This document shows positions 8,943 to 16,499 of a DNA stretch of 64,000 bases, piece after piece. Below the pieces are notes generated by a model that was given only the letters and a program-made list of their open reading frames with translations, was not told the origin of the DNA and made no database searches. The stretch spans positions 434,001 to 498,000 of the forward strand of contig NZ_JNIK01000011.1 of NCBI RefSeq assembly GCF_000701365.1. Direction: 5' to 3'. The translations under genes were made by a program, and so were the position numbers. The first letter of the stretch is position 1, and the number at the start of each line of letters is the position of its first letter. Origin of the DNA: Blastococcus sp. URHD0036. GTDB lineage: Bacteria > Actinomycetota > Actinomycetes > Mycobacteriales > Geodermatophilaceae.

Positions 8943-9144
8943 GGGAGGCTCCTCGCGGCGTGCCCGGCGGTCCGCAGCTCGGAGCGGTCGGGCGTCGGGG
9001 CACGGTAGCCCTCCGCCCCTGTGACCTGGGACGTCGCTGATGCGGCCGTGGCGGACGGTTGAGCGACGGACGCATGGGAATGGAAAACCGGTCGGCGCCG
9101 CCAGCGGCCCGGCCGGAACAGCCGGAGATCGGGAGGCGGTCGGG

Positions 9145-9489
9145 ATGAGCGCAGCGGAGCCACGGCCCGAGGTGGTCGACGCCATCGTCGCGGTGCTCAA
9201 GGGCGCCGACCCGGCGGGGCTGCCGCCCGGTGCGACGAGCGAGGAGAAGTCGGCGGCCAAGGACCGCTACCTCACCGAGTTCGCCGCCGAGCGCAGCAAG
9301 CGGGACCGCCAGACCCAGGCGTGGGAGCTGCTGCTGACCCGCAGCTACGACGAGCCGCCGACCTGGTCGACGCTGTTCGACGACCTCTCCCCCGACGCCG
9401 TGCAGGAGCTGGGCGAGCTCTACGACGCCCTGCCCGCCGGCGCCCAGGAGGAGTACGCCCGCCGCTTCGGCGTGCCCAGTTCCGTCTGA
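9145..9489 (+). CDS. Small acidic protein of unknown function
   Basis: A 114-residue soluble protein, not recognised. It is rich in Ala, Glu and Asp, has no signal peptide or membrane segment, and is predicted mainly helical. Landmarks are 'YLTEFAAERSKRDRQTQAWELL' (a basic helix, about 42-63) and an acidic second half ending 'YARRFGVPSSV'. GGAGG ahead of ATG 9145 supports the start. It sits 39 bp upstream of the Ser/Thr kinase on the same strand, so it is probably co-transcribed with it and could be a partner or substrate; that is inference only. Confidence 0.7.
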   Translation: MSAAEPRPEVVDAIVAVLKGADPAGLPPGATSEEKSAAKDRYLTEFAAERSKRDRQTQAWELLLTRSYDEPPTWSTLFDDLSPDAVQELGELYDALPAGAQEEYARRFGVPSSV

Positions 9490-9528
9490 GCCGGTGCCGC
9501 CCGGGGCTCGGCGCGAGGAGGACCGCAC

Positions 9529-11253
9529 GTGCAGGTGATCGGTCCAGGCCACCTGGTGTCGGGCCGCTACCGGCTGATGGCGCAGATCGCCGGCGGCGGC
9601 ATGGGCACCGTCTGGCGCGCCCGCGACGAGCTGCTCGGCCGGCAGGTGGCCGTCAAGCAGATCCTGCCGCCCGCCGGTGCCGACGAGCAGCTGGTCGACC
9701 AGCAGCGCCAGCGTGCCCTGCGCGAGGGGCGGATCGCGGCCCGGCTCAGCCACCCGCACGCCATCTCCGTCTACGACGTCGCCACGGACGGCGGTCAGCC
9801 GTGGCTGGTCATGGAGTACCTGCCGTCGCGGAGCCTCGCGCAGGTCCTGTTCGACGACGGTCCGCTGCGCTCGGAACCCGTCGCGCAGATCGGGGCGCAG
9901 GTCGCCGACGCGCTGGCCGCCACCCACGCCGCCGGCATCGTGCACCGCGACGTGAAGCCGGCGAACGTCCTCGTCGGCCAGGGCGGCGAGGTCGAGGGAC
10001 TGGTGAAGATCACCGACTTCGGCATCTCCCACGCCATCGGCGACGTCACGCTCACCCAGACCGGCCAGATCACCGGGACGCCGGCCTTCCTGGCGCCCGA
10101 GGTGGCCCAGGGCACGGAGATGAGCGAGGCCAGCGACGTCTTCTCGCTCGGCGCGACGCTCTACACCTGCCTGGAGGGCCAGCCGCCGTTCGGCATGGAC
10201 GACAACGCCCTCCGCCTGCTGCACCGGGTCGCGCAGGGCTCGGTCCGCCCGCCCGGCCGCGCGGGCTCGCTGACCGCGCCGCTCATGGAGATGCTGGCCG
10301 ACGACCCGGCGGACCGGCCCACGATGGAGCGGGTCCGCGACCGGCTGGCGCGGCTCGCGGCGGGCCGGGACGGCGACCCGACGACCGTGCTGCTCGCGCG
10401 CCCCGAACTGCGGCCCTCCCCCGTGCGGACACCGACGTCGGCCCTGGCGAGCCCCGCACCCGGAGCCACCCCGGTCGCGGAGCCCACGCCCGTTCCCGAA
10501 CCCACGCCCGTCGCGGAACCGACCCCGGTCGCGGAACCGACCCCGGTCGCCGACCCGACGCCGACCCCGGAGCCGTCCCCCGTCCCGGAGCCGGCGCCGG
10601 TCCCTCCCCCGGCCCCGGTCCCTCCCCCGGCCCCGGTCCGGGCGCCGGCTCCGGCCGTCCGCTCGACCGCCCGGCCACGTCGCCGCTGGCCACTGCTCGT
10701 GGCCGGCCTGGTCCTGCTGCTGCTGGTGGGCGGTGGGGTCACCTGGCTGACGCTGGCGGACGGCGACGGCGACGACCCGGCCGCCGAGCCGTCGGCCCCG
10801 TCGTCGTCCTCCTCCGCGGCACCGTCGTCGGAGGAGGCGGAGCCGACCGAGGGGACGACCTCGGGAGCCGGCGACGAGTCGTCCCCGAGCACGGAGCCGG
10901 CGCCGCCGACGTCGGAGTCCCCGCCGGCGGACGATCCCGTCGCGGAGGTCCAGCAGACGCTCGGCCGGTACTACTCGCTGCTGCCCGGCGACGCCCGGAG
11001 CGCGTACGCGCTCACCGGCCCCTCACTGCAGTCGCAGATCAGCCAGAACTCCTACGTCGGGTTCTGGGGCACGTGGTCCGACGTCGAGCTGCTCGACGTC
11101 CGGAACGTGTCGGTCGACGGGAACCGGATCACCGCGACCACCGACCTGCGCTACTCGCGGCCCGGCGAGACGCAGGACGAGACGCACGCGGTGACCTTCG
11201 TCCGCCGTGAGGACGGCGGACTGCTCGTCGACCTCGACGTCCCCGCGGGCTGA
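9529..11253 (+). CDS. Membrane-anchored serine/threonine protein kinase (Pkn family)
   Basis: Hanks-type kinase of 574 residues. The catalytic domain (about 13-275) keeps the glycine loop 'IAGGGMGTV', the ATP-binding Lys43 in 'AVKQ', the catalytic loop 'HRDVKPANVL' (Asp141) and DFG (163-165). A juxtamembrane linker of about 80 residues is built of near-repeats of the type VAEPTP/VPEPAP/VPPPAP, followed by one membrane helix ('LLVAGLVLLLLVGGGVTWL', about 388-406). A Ser/Glu/Pro stalk and an extracellular domain of about 90 residues follow, starting 'VAEVQQTLGRYYSLLPGDAR'. No PASTA repeats. The ectodomain resembles a small SnoaL/NTF2-like module. GTG 9529 has GAGGAGG 7 nt upstream. Confidence 0.92.
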   Translation: MQVIGPGHLVSGRYRLMAQIAGGGMGTVWRARDELLGRQVAVKQILPPAGADEQLVDQQRQRALREGRIAARLSHPHAISVYDVATDGGQPWLVMEYLPSRSLAQVLFDDGPLRSEPVAQIGAQVADALAATHAAGIVHRDVKPANVLVGQGGEVEGLVKITDFGISHAIGDVTLTQTGQITGTPAFLAPEVAQGTEMSEASDVFSLGATLYTCLEGQPPFGMDDNALRLLHRVAQGSVRPPGRAGSLTAPLMEMLADDPADRPTMERVRDRLARLAAGRDGDPTTVLLARPELRPSPVRTPTSALASPAPGATPVAEPTPVPEPTPVAEPTPVAEPTPVADPTPTPEPSPVPEPAPVPPPAPVPPPAPVRAPAPAVRSTARPRRRWPLLVAGLVLLLLVGGGVTWLTLADGDGDDPAAEPSAPSSSSSAAPSSEEAEPTEGTTSGAGDESSPSTEPAPPTSESPPADDPVAEVQQTLGRYYSLLPGDARSAYALTGPSLQSQISQNSYVGFWGTWSDVELLDVRNVSVDGNRITATTDLRYSRPGETQDETHAVTFVRREDGGLLVDLDVPAG

Positions 11254-11264
11254 TCCCGGAAGCA

Positions 11265-11313
11265 CGACGGCGGCGCCGGCCCGGGCCTCGAGCCCGGACG
11301 AGCGCCGCCGTCG
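11265..11313. terminator. Hairpin terminator after the kinase gene
   Basis: Arms CGACGGCGGCGC (11265-11276) and GCGCCGCCGTCG (11302-11313) are perfectly complementary over 12 bp and enclose a second small stem CGGGC/GCCCG. It follows the kinase stop at 11253 and faces the convergent tRNA-Ser, so it can act in both directions. Confidence 0.7.
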
Positions 11314-11322
11314 GTGTGCTGG

Positions 11323-11407
11323 CGGTGGCGGTGGGATTTGAACCCACGGAGGCTTGCACCTCACCCGCTTTCGAGGCGGGACCCTTCGGCCGCTCGGACA
11401 CGCCACC
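11323..11407 (-). tRNA. tRNA-Ser (anticodon CGA)
   Basis: An 85-nt type II tRNA. Acceptor strands GGTGGCG (11407-11401) and CGCCACC (11330-11324) pair; the anticodon loop CTCGAAA gives CGA, reading UCG. A long variable arm and a TTCAAAT T-loop are present. CCA is not encoded. Confidence 0.95.
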
Positions 11408-11417
11408 GCCGGAGAGA

Positions 11418-11909
11418 CTACAGGCTCCGCCGGGCCCGGAAGAACGTGCGTAGCAGCGTGGCGGACTCCTCGCCCCGGATCCCGCCGGTGACCTGCGGCC
11501 GGTGGTTGAGCCGCCGGTCGCGCAGCACGTCCCAGAGCGATCCGGCCGCTCCCGCCTTCGGGTCGTCGGCGCCGTAGACGACGTGCGCGACGCGGGCGAG
11601 CACGCTGGCCCCGGCGCACATCGTGCAGGGCTCGAGCGTGACGACGAGCGTCGTGCCGGTCAGCCGCCAGCCGTCGCCGACCACGCGGGCGGCCGCCCGC
11701 AGGGCGAGCACCTCGGCGTGCGCGGTGGGGTCGCCGCGCTTCTCCCGCTCGTTGGCCGCCTCGGCGAGGACCGTCCCGTCCGGCCCGAGGACGACGGCAC
11801 CGATCGGCGTGTCCCCCCACTCGACCGCTGCGGCCGCGAGCTCCAGCGCCCGGGCCATGGCGGCGTCGAGCACCTCCCGGCCCGGTTCGGCGCCCCCGCT
11901 GCCGGTCAC
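11418..11909 (-). CDS. tadA: tRNA adenosine(34) deaminase TadA
   Basis: Zinc deaminase that converts A34 to inosine in tRNA-Arg(ACG); such a tRNA gene is present in this window. It has the deaminase signatures 'TAHAEVLAL' (His zinc ligand and catalytic Glu) and 'LEPCTMCAGA' (two Cys ligands). I chose GTG 11909, giving 163 residues, the normal size; a longer in-frame extension upstream would run through two palindromic repeats and is not credible. The extreme C-terminus 'LLRTFFRARRSL' is typical. Upstream genes (HAD enzyme, tadA-associated protein) are on the same strand but separated by the repeats. Confidence 0.9.
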   Translation of the reverse strand: MTGSGGAEPGREVLDAAMARALELAAAAVEWGDTPIGAVVLGPDGTVLAEAANEREKRGDPTAHAEVLALRAAARVVGDGWRLTGTTLVVTLEPCTMCAGASVLARVAHVVYGADDPKAGAAGSLWDVLRDRRLNHRPQVTGGIRGEESATLLRTFFRARRSL

Positions 11910-11926
11910 GGGGTACCCCCGCGGAT

Positions 11927-11964
11927 GCTCGTGCTCTGCCCACCATGCTGGGCAGAGCACGAGC
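11927..11964. repeat. Palindromic repeat, copy A
   Basis: Two perfect 16-nt arms, GCTCGTGCTCTGCCCA (11927-11942) and TGGGCAGAGCACGAGC (11949-11964), around a 6-nt loop. The same core, CGTGCTCTGCCC / GGGCAGAGCACG, recurs at 11996-12027 and 35594-35630. It lies between the HAD gene and tadA and looks like an intergenic REP-type element that could also act as a terminator. Confidence 0.85.
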
Positions 11965-11995
11965 GAGCCGGAGTGACAGGTGCCGCCGCCTCCTT

Positions 11996-12027
11996 CGTGC
12001 TCTGCCCCGTGGGCTGGGCAGAGCACG
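11996..12027. repeat. Palindromic repeat, copy B
   Basis: Arms CGTGCTCTGCCC (11996-12007) and GGGCAGAGCACG (12016-12027) with an 8-nt loop; the right side continues CACGAGCGAGC exactly as in copy A. Copies A and B form a tandem pair 31 bp apart in the gap between two minus-strand genes. Confidence 0.85.
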
Positions 12028-12045
12028 AGCGAGCGGGGTCGGTGC

Positions 12046-12708
12046 TCACCGGCTGGTGCCCACGCCGGTCAGGTCCAGGTCGACCAGCGCCGAGAGCTCC
12101 GCCAGCGCCGCCGCGGGATCGACCACCTTGATCGTGTGCATGCCCAGCGCCCGCGCCGGCTTGAGGTTGATGCCCAGGTCGTCGAGGTAGGCGCAGTCCG
12201 CCGCCGCCACCGGGCGGCCCACGGCCTGGGACAACCGCTGCAGCGCCCGCCGGTAGATCTCCGGCTCGGGCTTGCGCACGCCCTCCACCGACGACTCCAC
12301 GACCGCGTCGAAGAGACCGAGCAGGTCGCCCAGCCGGCCGGTCCGCTCCATCGGCGCCACGTTGTTCGACACGAGTGCCAACGGGACGCCGGCCGCCCGT
12401 AGCGCGTCGACGGCCGAGAGCATCGCCGGTCGCAGCTCCCCGGCCAGCGCGGCGAGCACCCGCCGGGCGTCCACCCGGTGCCCGGCGGTCAGCGCCTCCG
12501 CCTCGAACGCGTCGCAGAACCCGTCGGTGTCGAGCTCGCCGCGCTCGTAGCGGGCCCAGGCGTTCGCGTCCGGATCGGTGCTGTTCAGCCGGCGGATCAG
12601 CCCGTCGGGCAGGCCCGCCTCGGCCTCGTAGGCGGCGAAGGCGGTCATCGGGCTCTCGGTGATCACCCCGCCGAGGTCGAACAGGACCGCGGAGACCGTC
12701 GCGGTCAC
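12046..12708 (-). CDS. HAD-superfamily hydrolase (phosphatase)
   Basis: A 220-residue HAD-IA type hydrolase. Motif I is 'LFDLGGVITE' near the N-terminus, motif II 'ALVSNN' near the middle, motif III Lys in 'GVRKPEPEIYRRAL' and motif IV 'AYLDDLGINLKPARALGM'. Motif I has Gly where many phosphatases have the second Asp, as in the epoxide-hydrolase-N/YihX branch, so substrate class is uncertain (sugar phosphates likely). GTG 12708 overlaps the upstream gene's TGA as GTGA, which implies translational coupling. Confidence 0.85.
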   Translation of the reverse strand: MTATVSAVLFDLGGVITESPMTAFAAYEAEAGLPDGLIRRLNSTDPDANAWARYERGELDTDGFCDAFEAEALTAGHRVDARRVLAALAGELRPAMLSAVDALRAAGVPLALVSNNVAPMERTGRLGDLLGLFDAVVESSVEGVRKPEPEIYRRALQRLSQAVGRPVAAADCAYLDDLGINLKPARALGMHTIKVVDPAAALAELSALVDLDLTGVGTSR

Positions 12709-13211
12709 GAGGTCACCGCCGCGGCGAGCTCGTCGGCGAAGCCCAGCCGGCCGGCGATCCGCTCGACCATCTCGTCGGCCCACAGGTCGTCGGCGGTCAC
12801 GATCGGCCGCAGCTCGTCGGCGGGCAGTCCGTAGTCGGCCAGGACGTCGAGGTCACCGCCGGGCCAGCCGGTCTCGTCGTCGTCGAAGGCGCCCTCGGTG
12901 TCCACCGCGATGCCGTAGCGCTCGACGACCTCGCTGGCCAGCAGCCACTCCTGCATCGTCGCGTCGGAGATGAACGCCCGGACCATGCCGCCGGGGCCGT
13001 GCCGGAGCAGCACGAAGTACAGCCGCGAGTCGACGACGACGACGAACGGCCCGGGCCACTCCCCTGCGCCCGGCTCCCCCAGCGCCCGCTCGAGCACGGG
13101 GAGCTCGTCCCCGGCGTCCTCGGCCAGCAGCTGCACCTGCCACCTGCCCCCGGTCTTGCGCACGAGCAGCGCGTAGCTGGCCGGACCGCCGGCGTCGGGT
13201 CCCGCGGTCAT
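12705..13211 (-). CDS. tRNA adenosine deaminase-associated protein (TIGR03941-like)
   Basis: A 168-residue acidic cytosolic protein. The layout 'YALLVRKTGGRWQVQLL' ... 'GPFVVVVDSRLYFVLLRHGPGGMVRAFISDA' ... 'LLASEVVERYGI' matches what I remember of the actinobacterial family named for its neighbourhood with tadA; its biochemical role is not established. tadA is two genes downstream here, with the HAD gene between. Start ATG 13211 overlaps the methyltransferase stop by 4 bp and its own stop overlaps the HAD start by 4 bp, so the three genes form one operon. Confidence 0.75.
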   Translation of the reverse strand: MTAGPDAGGPASYALLVRKTGGRWQVQLLAEDAGDELPVLERALGEPGAGEWPGPFVVVVDSRLYFVLLRHGPGGMVRAFISDATMQEWLLASEVVERYGIAVDTEGAFDDDETGWPGGDLDVLADYGLPADELRPIVTADDLWADEMVERIAGRLGFADELAAAVTS

Positions 13212-13870
13212 CGCCGGCGCAGCATCGTCAGGCCGTCGGCCAGCGGCAGCAGCACGGTCTCCCAGCGCGGATCGGCGGCCAGCCGCACGTTCAGCTCGGC
13301 GATGGCCCGGTCGTCGTCGCTGCGCGGCTCGAGCACGTGCCCACCGCGCAGCGTGTTGTCCAGCAGAATGACGCCGTTCTCCCGGATCCGCGGGTGCAGC
13401 TCGTCGACGTAGGCCGCGTACCCCGTCTTGTCCGCGTCGACGAACGCGAGGTCGAACGTGGGCTCGGCGGGCAGCGCGCGCAGCGAGGTCAGTGCCGGGC
13501 CCAGCCGCAGCTCGATCCGGTCGCCGACGCCGGCCCGGTCCCAGTACCGCCGGGCGACCGCGGTCCAGTCGGCGTTCAGGTCGAGACAGAGCAGGTGACC
13601 GTCGTCGGGCAGGCCGCGGGCGATGCTGAGCGCGGAGAGCCCGGTGAAGGTGCCGATCTCGATCGCCGTCCGCACGCCGAGGGCGCGGGTGAGCAGCTGC
13701 ATGAAGGCGCCCTGGTCCGGGCCGATCTGCATGGTGGCCGAGAGCTCACCCCGCTCGGCCATGGCCGACGTCTCGGCGATGAGGTCGGTGACGACGTCGT
13801 CCGGCGCCTCGGAGCTCGCCCGGACGTAGTCGGCCATCTGCTGGCTGAGGAGGAAGGGACGGGGGGTCAT
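13208..13870 (-). CDS. Class I SAM-dependent O-methyltransferase (CCoAOMT type)
   Basis: A 220-residue methyltransferase of the caffeoyl-CoA/catechol O-methyltransferase family. SAM-binding motif I is 'AIEIGTFTGLSALSIARGL' (about 86-104), followed by 'LCLDLNADW' and the metal-binding acidic stretch 'FDLAFVDADKTGYAAYV' with 'ILLDN' further on (Asp/Asn metal ligands). Substrate unknown. First gene of the operon with the tadA-associated and HAD genes. ATG 13870 was preferred to longer frames that overlap the divergent tyrA gene. Confidence 0.9.
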   Translation of the reverse strand: MTPRPFLLSQQMADYVRASSEAPDDVVTDLIAETSAMAERGELSATMQIGPDQGAFMQLLTRALGVRTAIEIGTFTGLSALSIARGLPDDGHLLCLDLNADWTAVARRYWDRAGVGDRIELRLGPALTSLRALPAEPTFDLAFVDADKTGYAAYVDELHPRIRENGVILLDNTLRGGHVLEPRSDDDRAIAELNVRLAADPRWETVLLPLADGLTMLRRR

Positions 13871-13901
13871 GGCGCGCGGTGGTGGAGGAGCGCGTGGGTC
13901 A

Positions 13902-13907
13902 TAGCCT
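13902..13907 (+). promoter_or_regulatory. Putative -10 box for a leaderless prephenate dehydrogenase transcript
   Basis: TAGCCT lies 6 nt before ATG 13914, with no Shine-Dalgarno sequence between. In actinobacteria a TANNNT box at this distance from the start codon marks leaderless mRNAs. The -35 region is not recognisable. Confidence 0.4.
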
Positions 13908-13913
13908 CTGATC

Positions 13914-14840
13914 ATGGCCGACGCCGCACTCCCGGTGCCCACGATGCCCACCCCGCCGGTCGGGGTGGTGGGCCTGGGCCAGCTCGGTGGGTCGCTGGCC
14001 GCCGCGCTGGTCGAGGCCGGCCGCGACGTCACCGGGTGGGACGTCGACCCCGCTGCGCGGGCCGCCGCCGCCGAGCGCGGGGTCCGCATCGGGTCGGAGC
14101 TGACCGGTGTCGTCGTCCTGGCGGTGCCGGTGCCGGCGATGCCCGCGGCGCTGGCCGAGGTCTCGCTCGACCCGGCGGCGACGGTGACCGATCTCGGCTC
14201 GGTCAAGGTGCCGGTGCTGCGGACGGTCGGGGCCACGGTCGGGAGCCGGTTCGTCGGGGGCCACCCGATGTGCGGGACCGAGCGCTCGGGGCACGCCGCG
14301 ACCGACCCCGCGCTCTTCCGCGGCGCACGGTGGGCGGTGTGCCTGGAGCCCGGCACCGACCTGTCCCGCTGGCTGCGGGTCGCCGAGGTGGCGCTGGCCG
14401 TGGGCGCCGAGGTGGTGCCGGTGACGGCCGCGGAGCACGACGACGCCGTCGCGGCGATCAGCCACGTGCCGCACCTGCTGGCCGCAGCCCTGGCCGCCGC
14501 GGCGGGGCAGGCCGGTCCGCTGGCGCTCTCGCTGGCGGCGGGCAGCTTCCGCGACGGGACGCGGGTCGCCGGCAGCGACCCCGCGCTGGTCACCGCCATG
14601 GTGGAGGGGAACGCCGGGCCGACGGCAGCGGCGCTCGCCCGGGTGCAGGAGCAGCTGGACCGGCCCTGGGCCGAGCTGGTGGCCGCCGGCCACGCGGTGC
14701 GGGCCGCCGCACCCGCCGGTTCCCGGAAGCTCCGGGTGCCGCTGGAGCGGGCCGCGCTGCTGGCGCTGGGCCGGGCCGGCGGAGCGGTCACCCGGCGACT
14801 GGCCGCCTTCGTCGAGGGCCGGCTGCCCGAGCGGGTCTGA
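13914..14840 (+). CDS. tyrA: Prephenate dehydrogenase
   Basis: Oxidative decarboxylation of prephenate to 4-hydroxyphenylpyruvate, the committed step to tyrosine. The 308-residue protein shows an NAD-binding 'GVVGLGQLGGSLAAAL' near residue 17, 'TDLGSVK', the substrate-site segment 'FVGGHPMCGTERSG', and the conserved active-site region 'AEHDDAVAAISHVPHLLAAAL'. No ACT domain or chorismate mutase domain is attached. It appears leaderless. The DUF2630-like gene follows 29 bp downstream on the same strand. Confidence 0.92.
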   Translation: MADAALPVPTMPTPPVGVVGLGQLGGSLAAALVEAGRDVTGWDVDPAARAAAAERGVRIGSELTGVVVLAVPVPAMPAALAEVSLDPAATVTDLGSVKVPVLRTVGATVGSRFVGGHPMCGTERSGHAATDPALFRGARWAVCLEPGTDLSRWLRVAEVALAVGAEVVPVTAAEHDDAVAAISHVPHLLAAALAAAAGQAGPLALSLAAGSFRDGTRVAGSDPALVTAMVEGNAGPTAAALARVQEQLDRPWAELVAAGHAVRAAAPAGSRKLRVPLERAALLALGRAGGAVTRRLAAFVEGRLPERV

Positions 14841-14869
14841 CCGTTTCCCCGTCGGAGGCGGGGGGCAGG

Positions 14870-15112
14870 ATGGCGATCATGGACGAGACCGACCTCCTGA
14901 GCCGCATCCACGCCCTGGTCGAGGAGGAGCACCAGCTCCGTGACAGCGGCGAGCACACCGACGACCAGCGCCAGCGCGTGCAGGAGCTCGAGGTGCAGCT
15001 CGACCAGTGCTGGGACCTCCTGCGCCAGCGGCGGGCCAAGCGCCAGTACGACGAGGACCCGGAGGACACCGAGGTGCGCCCCGCCTCGGAGGTCGAGGGC
15101 TACCTCCAGTAG
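14870..15112 (+). CDS. DUF2630 family small coiled protein
   Basis: An 80-residue, highly charged, fully helical protein with pattern 'LLSRIHALVEEEHQLRD', 'RVQELEVQLDQCWDLLRQRR' and an acidic tail. This matches my memory of the actinobacterial DUF2630 family; function unknown. ATG 14870 and ATG 14879 are both possible starts; the purine-rich GGAGG at about 14854 fits the first better. Its TAG abuts the TAG of the convergent PucR gene (shared TAGCTA), leaving no intergenic space. Confidence 0.8.
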   Translation: MAIMDETDLLSRIHALVEEEHQLRDSGEHTDDQRQRVQELEVQLDQCWDLLRQRRAKRQYDEDPEDTEVRPASEVEGYLQ

Positions 15113-16324
15113 CTAGGCGGCGGGCCGGGCAGCCCGCAGCTGCGGGGCGATGAGCAGCGCGAGCTGCCACAGCAGCCGGGCCCGCGGGTCGGTGACCTTG
15201 CGCCCGGTCACCGACTCGATCCGCCGCAGCCGGTGCATGACCGTGTTCCGGTGGCAGTACAGCTCGTCGGCGGCCCGGGTCGGCGAGCCGTCGGCGGCCA
15301 GGAACGCCGCGAGCGTCTCCAGCAGCACCCCCTGCTCCTCCTCGGGGAGCTCCAGCAACCCACCGAGCGACTGCCCGACCAGCCGGGAGCTGATCTCCGG
15401 CGAGTTGCTCAGCAGCGCCTCCGGCAGCCGGTCGTCGATGGTCACGACCTGACGGGTGCCGACCGGCAGCGTGCGGGCCGCGGTCTCGGCCAGGCGGTAG
15501 GCCGTGGCCACGCCGCCGGCGCCCTCGACCTCGGCGGAGACGCCGACCGGTCCGGTGGCCATCGCCCGCAGCCAGCCCAGGACGTCGGTCGACCGGCGGG
15601 TGCCGAGGGCCACGACGCCCACCTGCGCGCCGGAGCGCTCGCCCCACACCGACCGCACCCCGCGGCGCAGCAGGCCCGCGGCGGGATCCACCAGGGGCGC
15701 GGTCCCGCCGGCGTCCGGGATCGCCACGACGGCGAGCAGCCGGCCGGCCAGCGGCATGCCGAGCAGCTCCGAGGCCGCACGGACGAACGAGGGGTCACCG
15801 CCGCGGCCCTCCAGCAGCCCGTCCAGCACGTGGCTGCGGGCCGCCTCGTCGACGGAGTCCAGCCGCCGCTGCTCCTCGCGGTAGCCCTCGGCGAGCGCGG
15901 AGCACTCCACGTCGTTGGTCCGCCACACGGAGCCGGCCACCTCGACGAGGAGCGTGTCGTTCGCGGCGCCGGAATCCCGGGCGACCGCCAGCAGCGTCTC
16001 CCAGGTGATCTGCCCGCCGAGCCGGTAGGCGCGCAGCACGGCCTCCAGCGGGATGCCCTGGGCGGCACGGCGGCGGCCCACCTCACGCGCCTCCGAGCTG
16101 TGCACCTCGCTCGTCCCGCCGGCGAGGCCGACCAGGCTGCGGACGCCGCCGGCCAGACCGGCCCGGCTGGACCGGCGCAGTTCCACGAGGTCGAGCTCGC
16201 GGTAGGCCGGCTCGGTCCGCAGGAGCACGTCGACCATGCGATCCACCATGGCGTCCACCTGGTCGAACATCTGTGGCGCGACGTCACTGAGCCGGTCCGC
16301 CACCTCCGACGGAAACACGTGCAC
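15113..16324 (-). CDS. PucR-family transcriptional regulator
   Basis: A 403-residue regulator. The N-terminal and central regions are all-helical/GGDEF-like sensory modules ('AVVAIPDAGG', 'GVVALGTRRS'), and the C-terminal PucR helix-turn-helix reads 'AADELYCHRNTVMHRLRRIE' at about 345-370. GTG 16324 is preceded by a perfect AGGAGGT 5 nt upstream, which overrides longer frames. It is divergent from the livG-type importer operon, so that operon is its likely target; PucR proteins commonly activate uptake or catabolic genes for nitrogenous compounds. Confidence 0.88.
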   Translation of the reverse strand: MHVFPSEVADRLSDVAPQMFDQVDAMVDRMVDVLLRTEPAYRELDLVELRRSSRAGLAGGVRSLVGLAGGTSEVHSSEAREVGRRRAAQGIPLEAVLRAYRLGGQITWETLLAVARDSGAANDTLLVEVAGSVWRTNDVECSALAEGYREEQRRLDSVDEAARSHVLDGLLEGRGGDPSFVRAASELLGMPLAGRLLAVVAIPDAGGTAPLVDPAAGLLRRGVRSVWGERSGAQVGVVALGTRRSTDVLGWLRAMATGPVGVSAEVEGAGGVATAYRLAETAARTLPVGTRQVVTIDDRLPEALLSNSPEISSRLVGQSLGGLLELPEEEQGVLLETLAAFLAADGSPTRAADELYCHRNTVMHRLRRIESVTGRKVTDPRARLLWQLALLIAPQLRAARPAA

Positions 16325-16353
16325 CGCCCACCTCCTGCCACGCTGCGCTGCGC

Positions 16354-16367
16354 ACAACACGGGTTGT
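16354..16367. promoter_or_regulatory. Palindrome in the pucR/ABC-importer divergent promoter region
   Basis: ACAAC-ACGG-GTTGT is a perfect 5-bp inverted repeat within the 175-bp divergent gap, flanked by a wider GCGCAC...GTGCG symmetry (about 16349-16380). It lies 30 bp upstream of the PucR start and is a candidate site for PucR autoregulation and importer control. Confidence 0.4.
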
Positions 16368-16499
16368 CGATCACTGTGCGTTGCGCCCATTGTGACCGCC
16401 GACACCAGCGGGCAATCTCCTGGGGACGTAGCCGTGACCCAATCGTCGCCGACCTCACCCGGTCGGGCGACCTCCTAGACCCCGAGGAGATGTGGGCCC

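Noticed and set aside
10441-10660. Repetitive GC tract resembling a tandem-repeat or CRISPR-like array
   Set aside because: It is the in-frame Pro-rich linker of the kinase; the repeats are imperfect and code for protein.
11910-12026. N-terminal extension of TadA
   Set aside because: It would translate the two palindromic repeats; TadA of normal length starts at GTG 11909.
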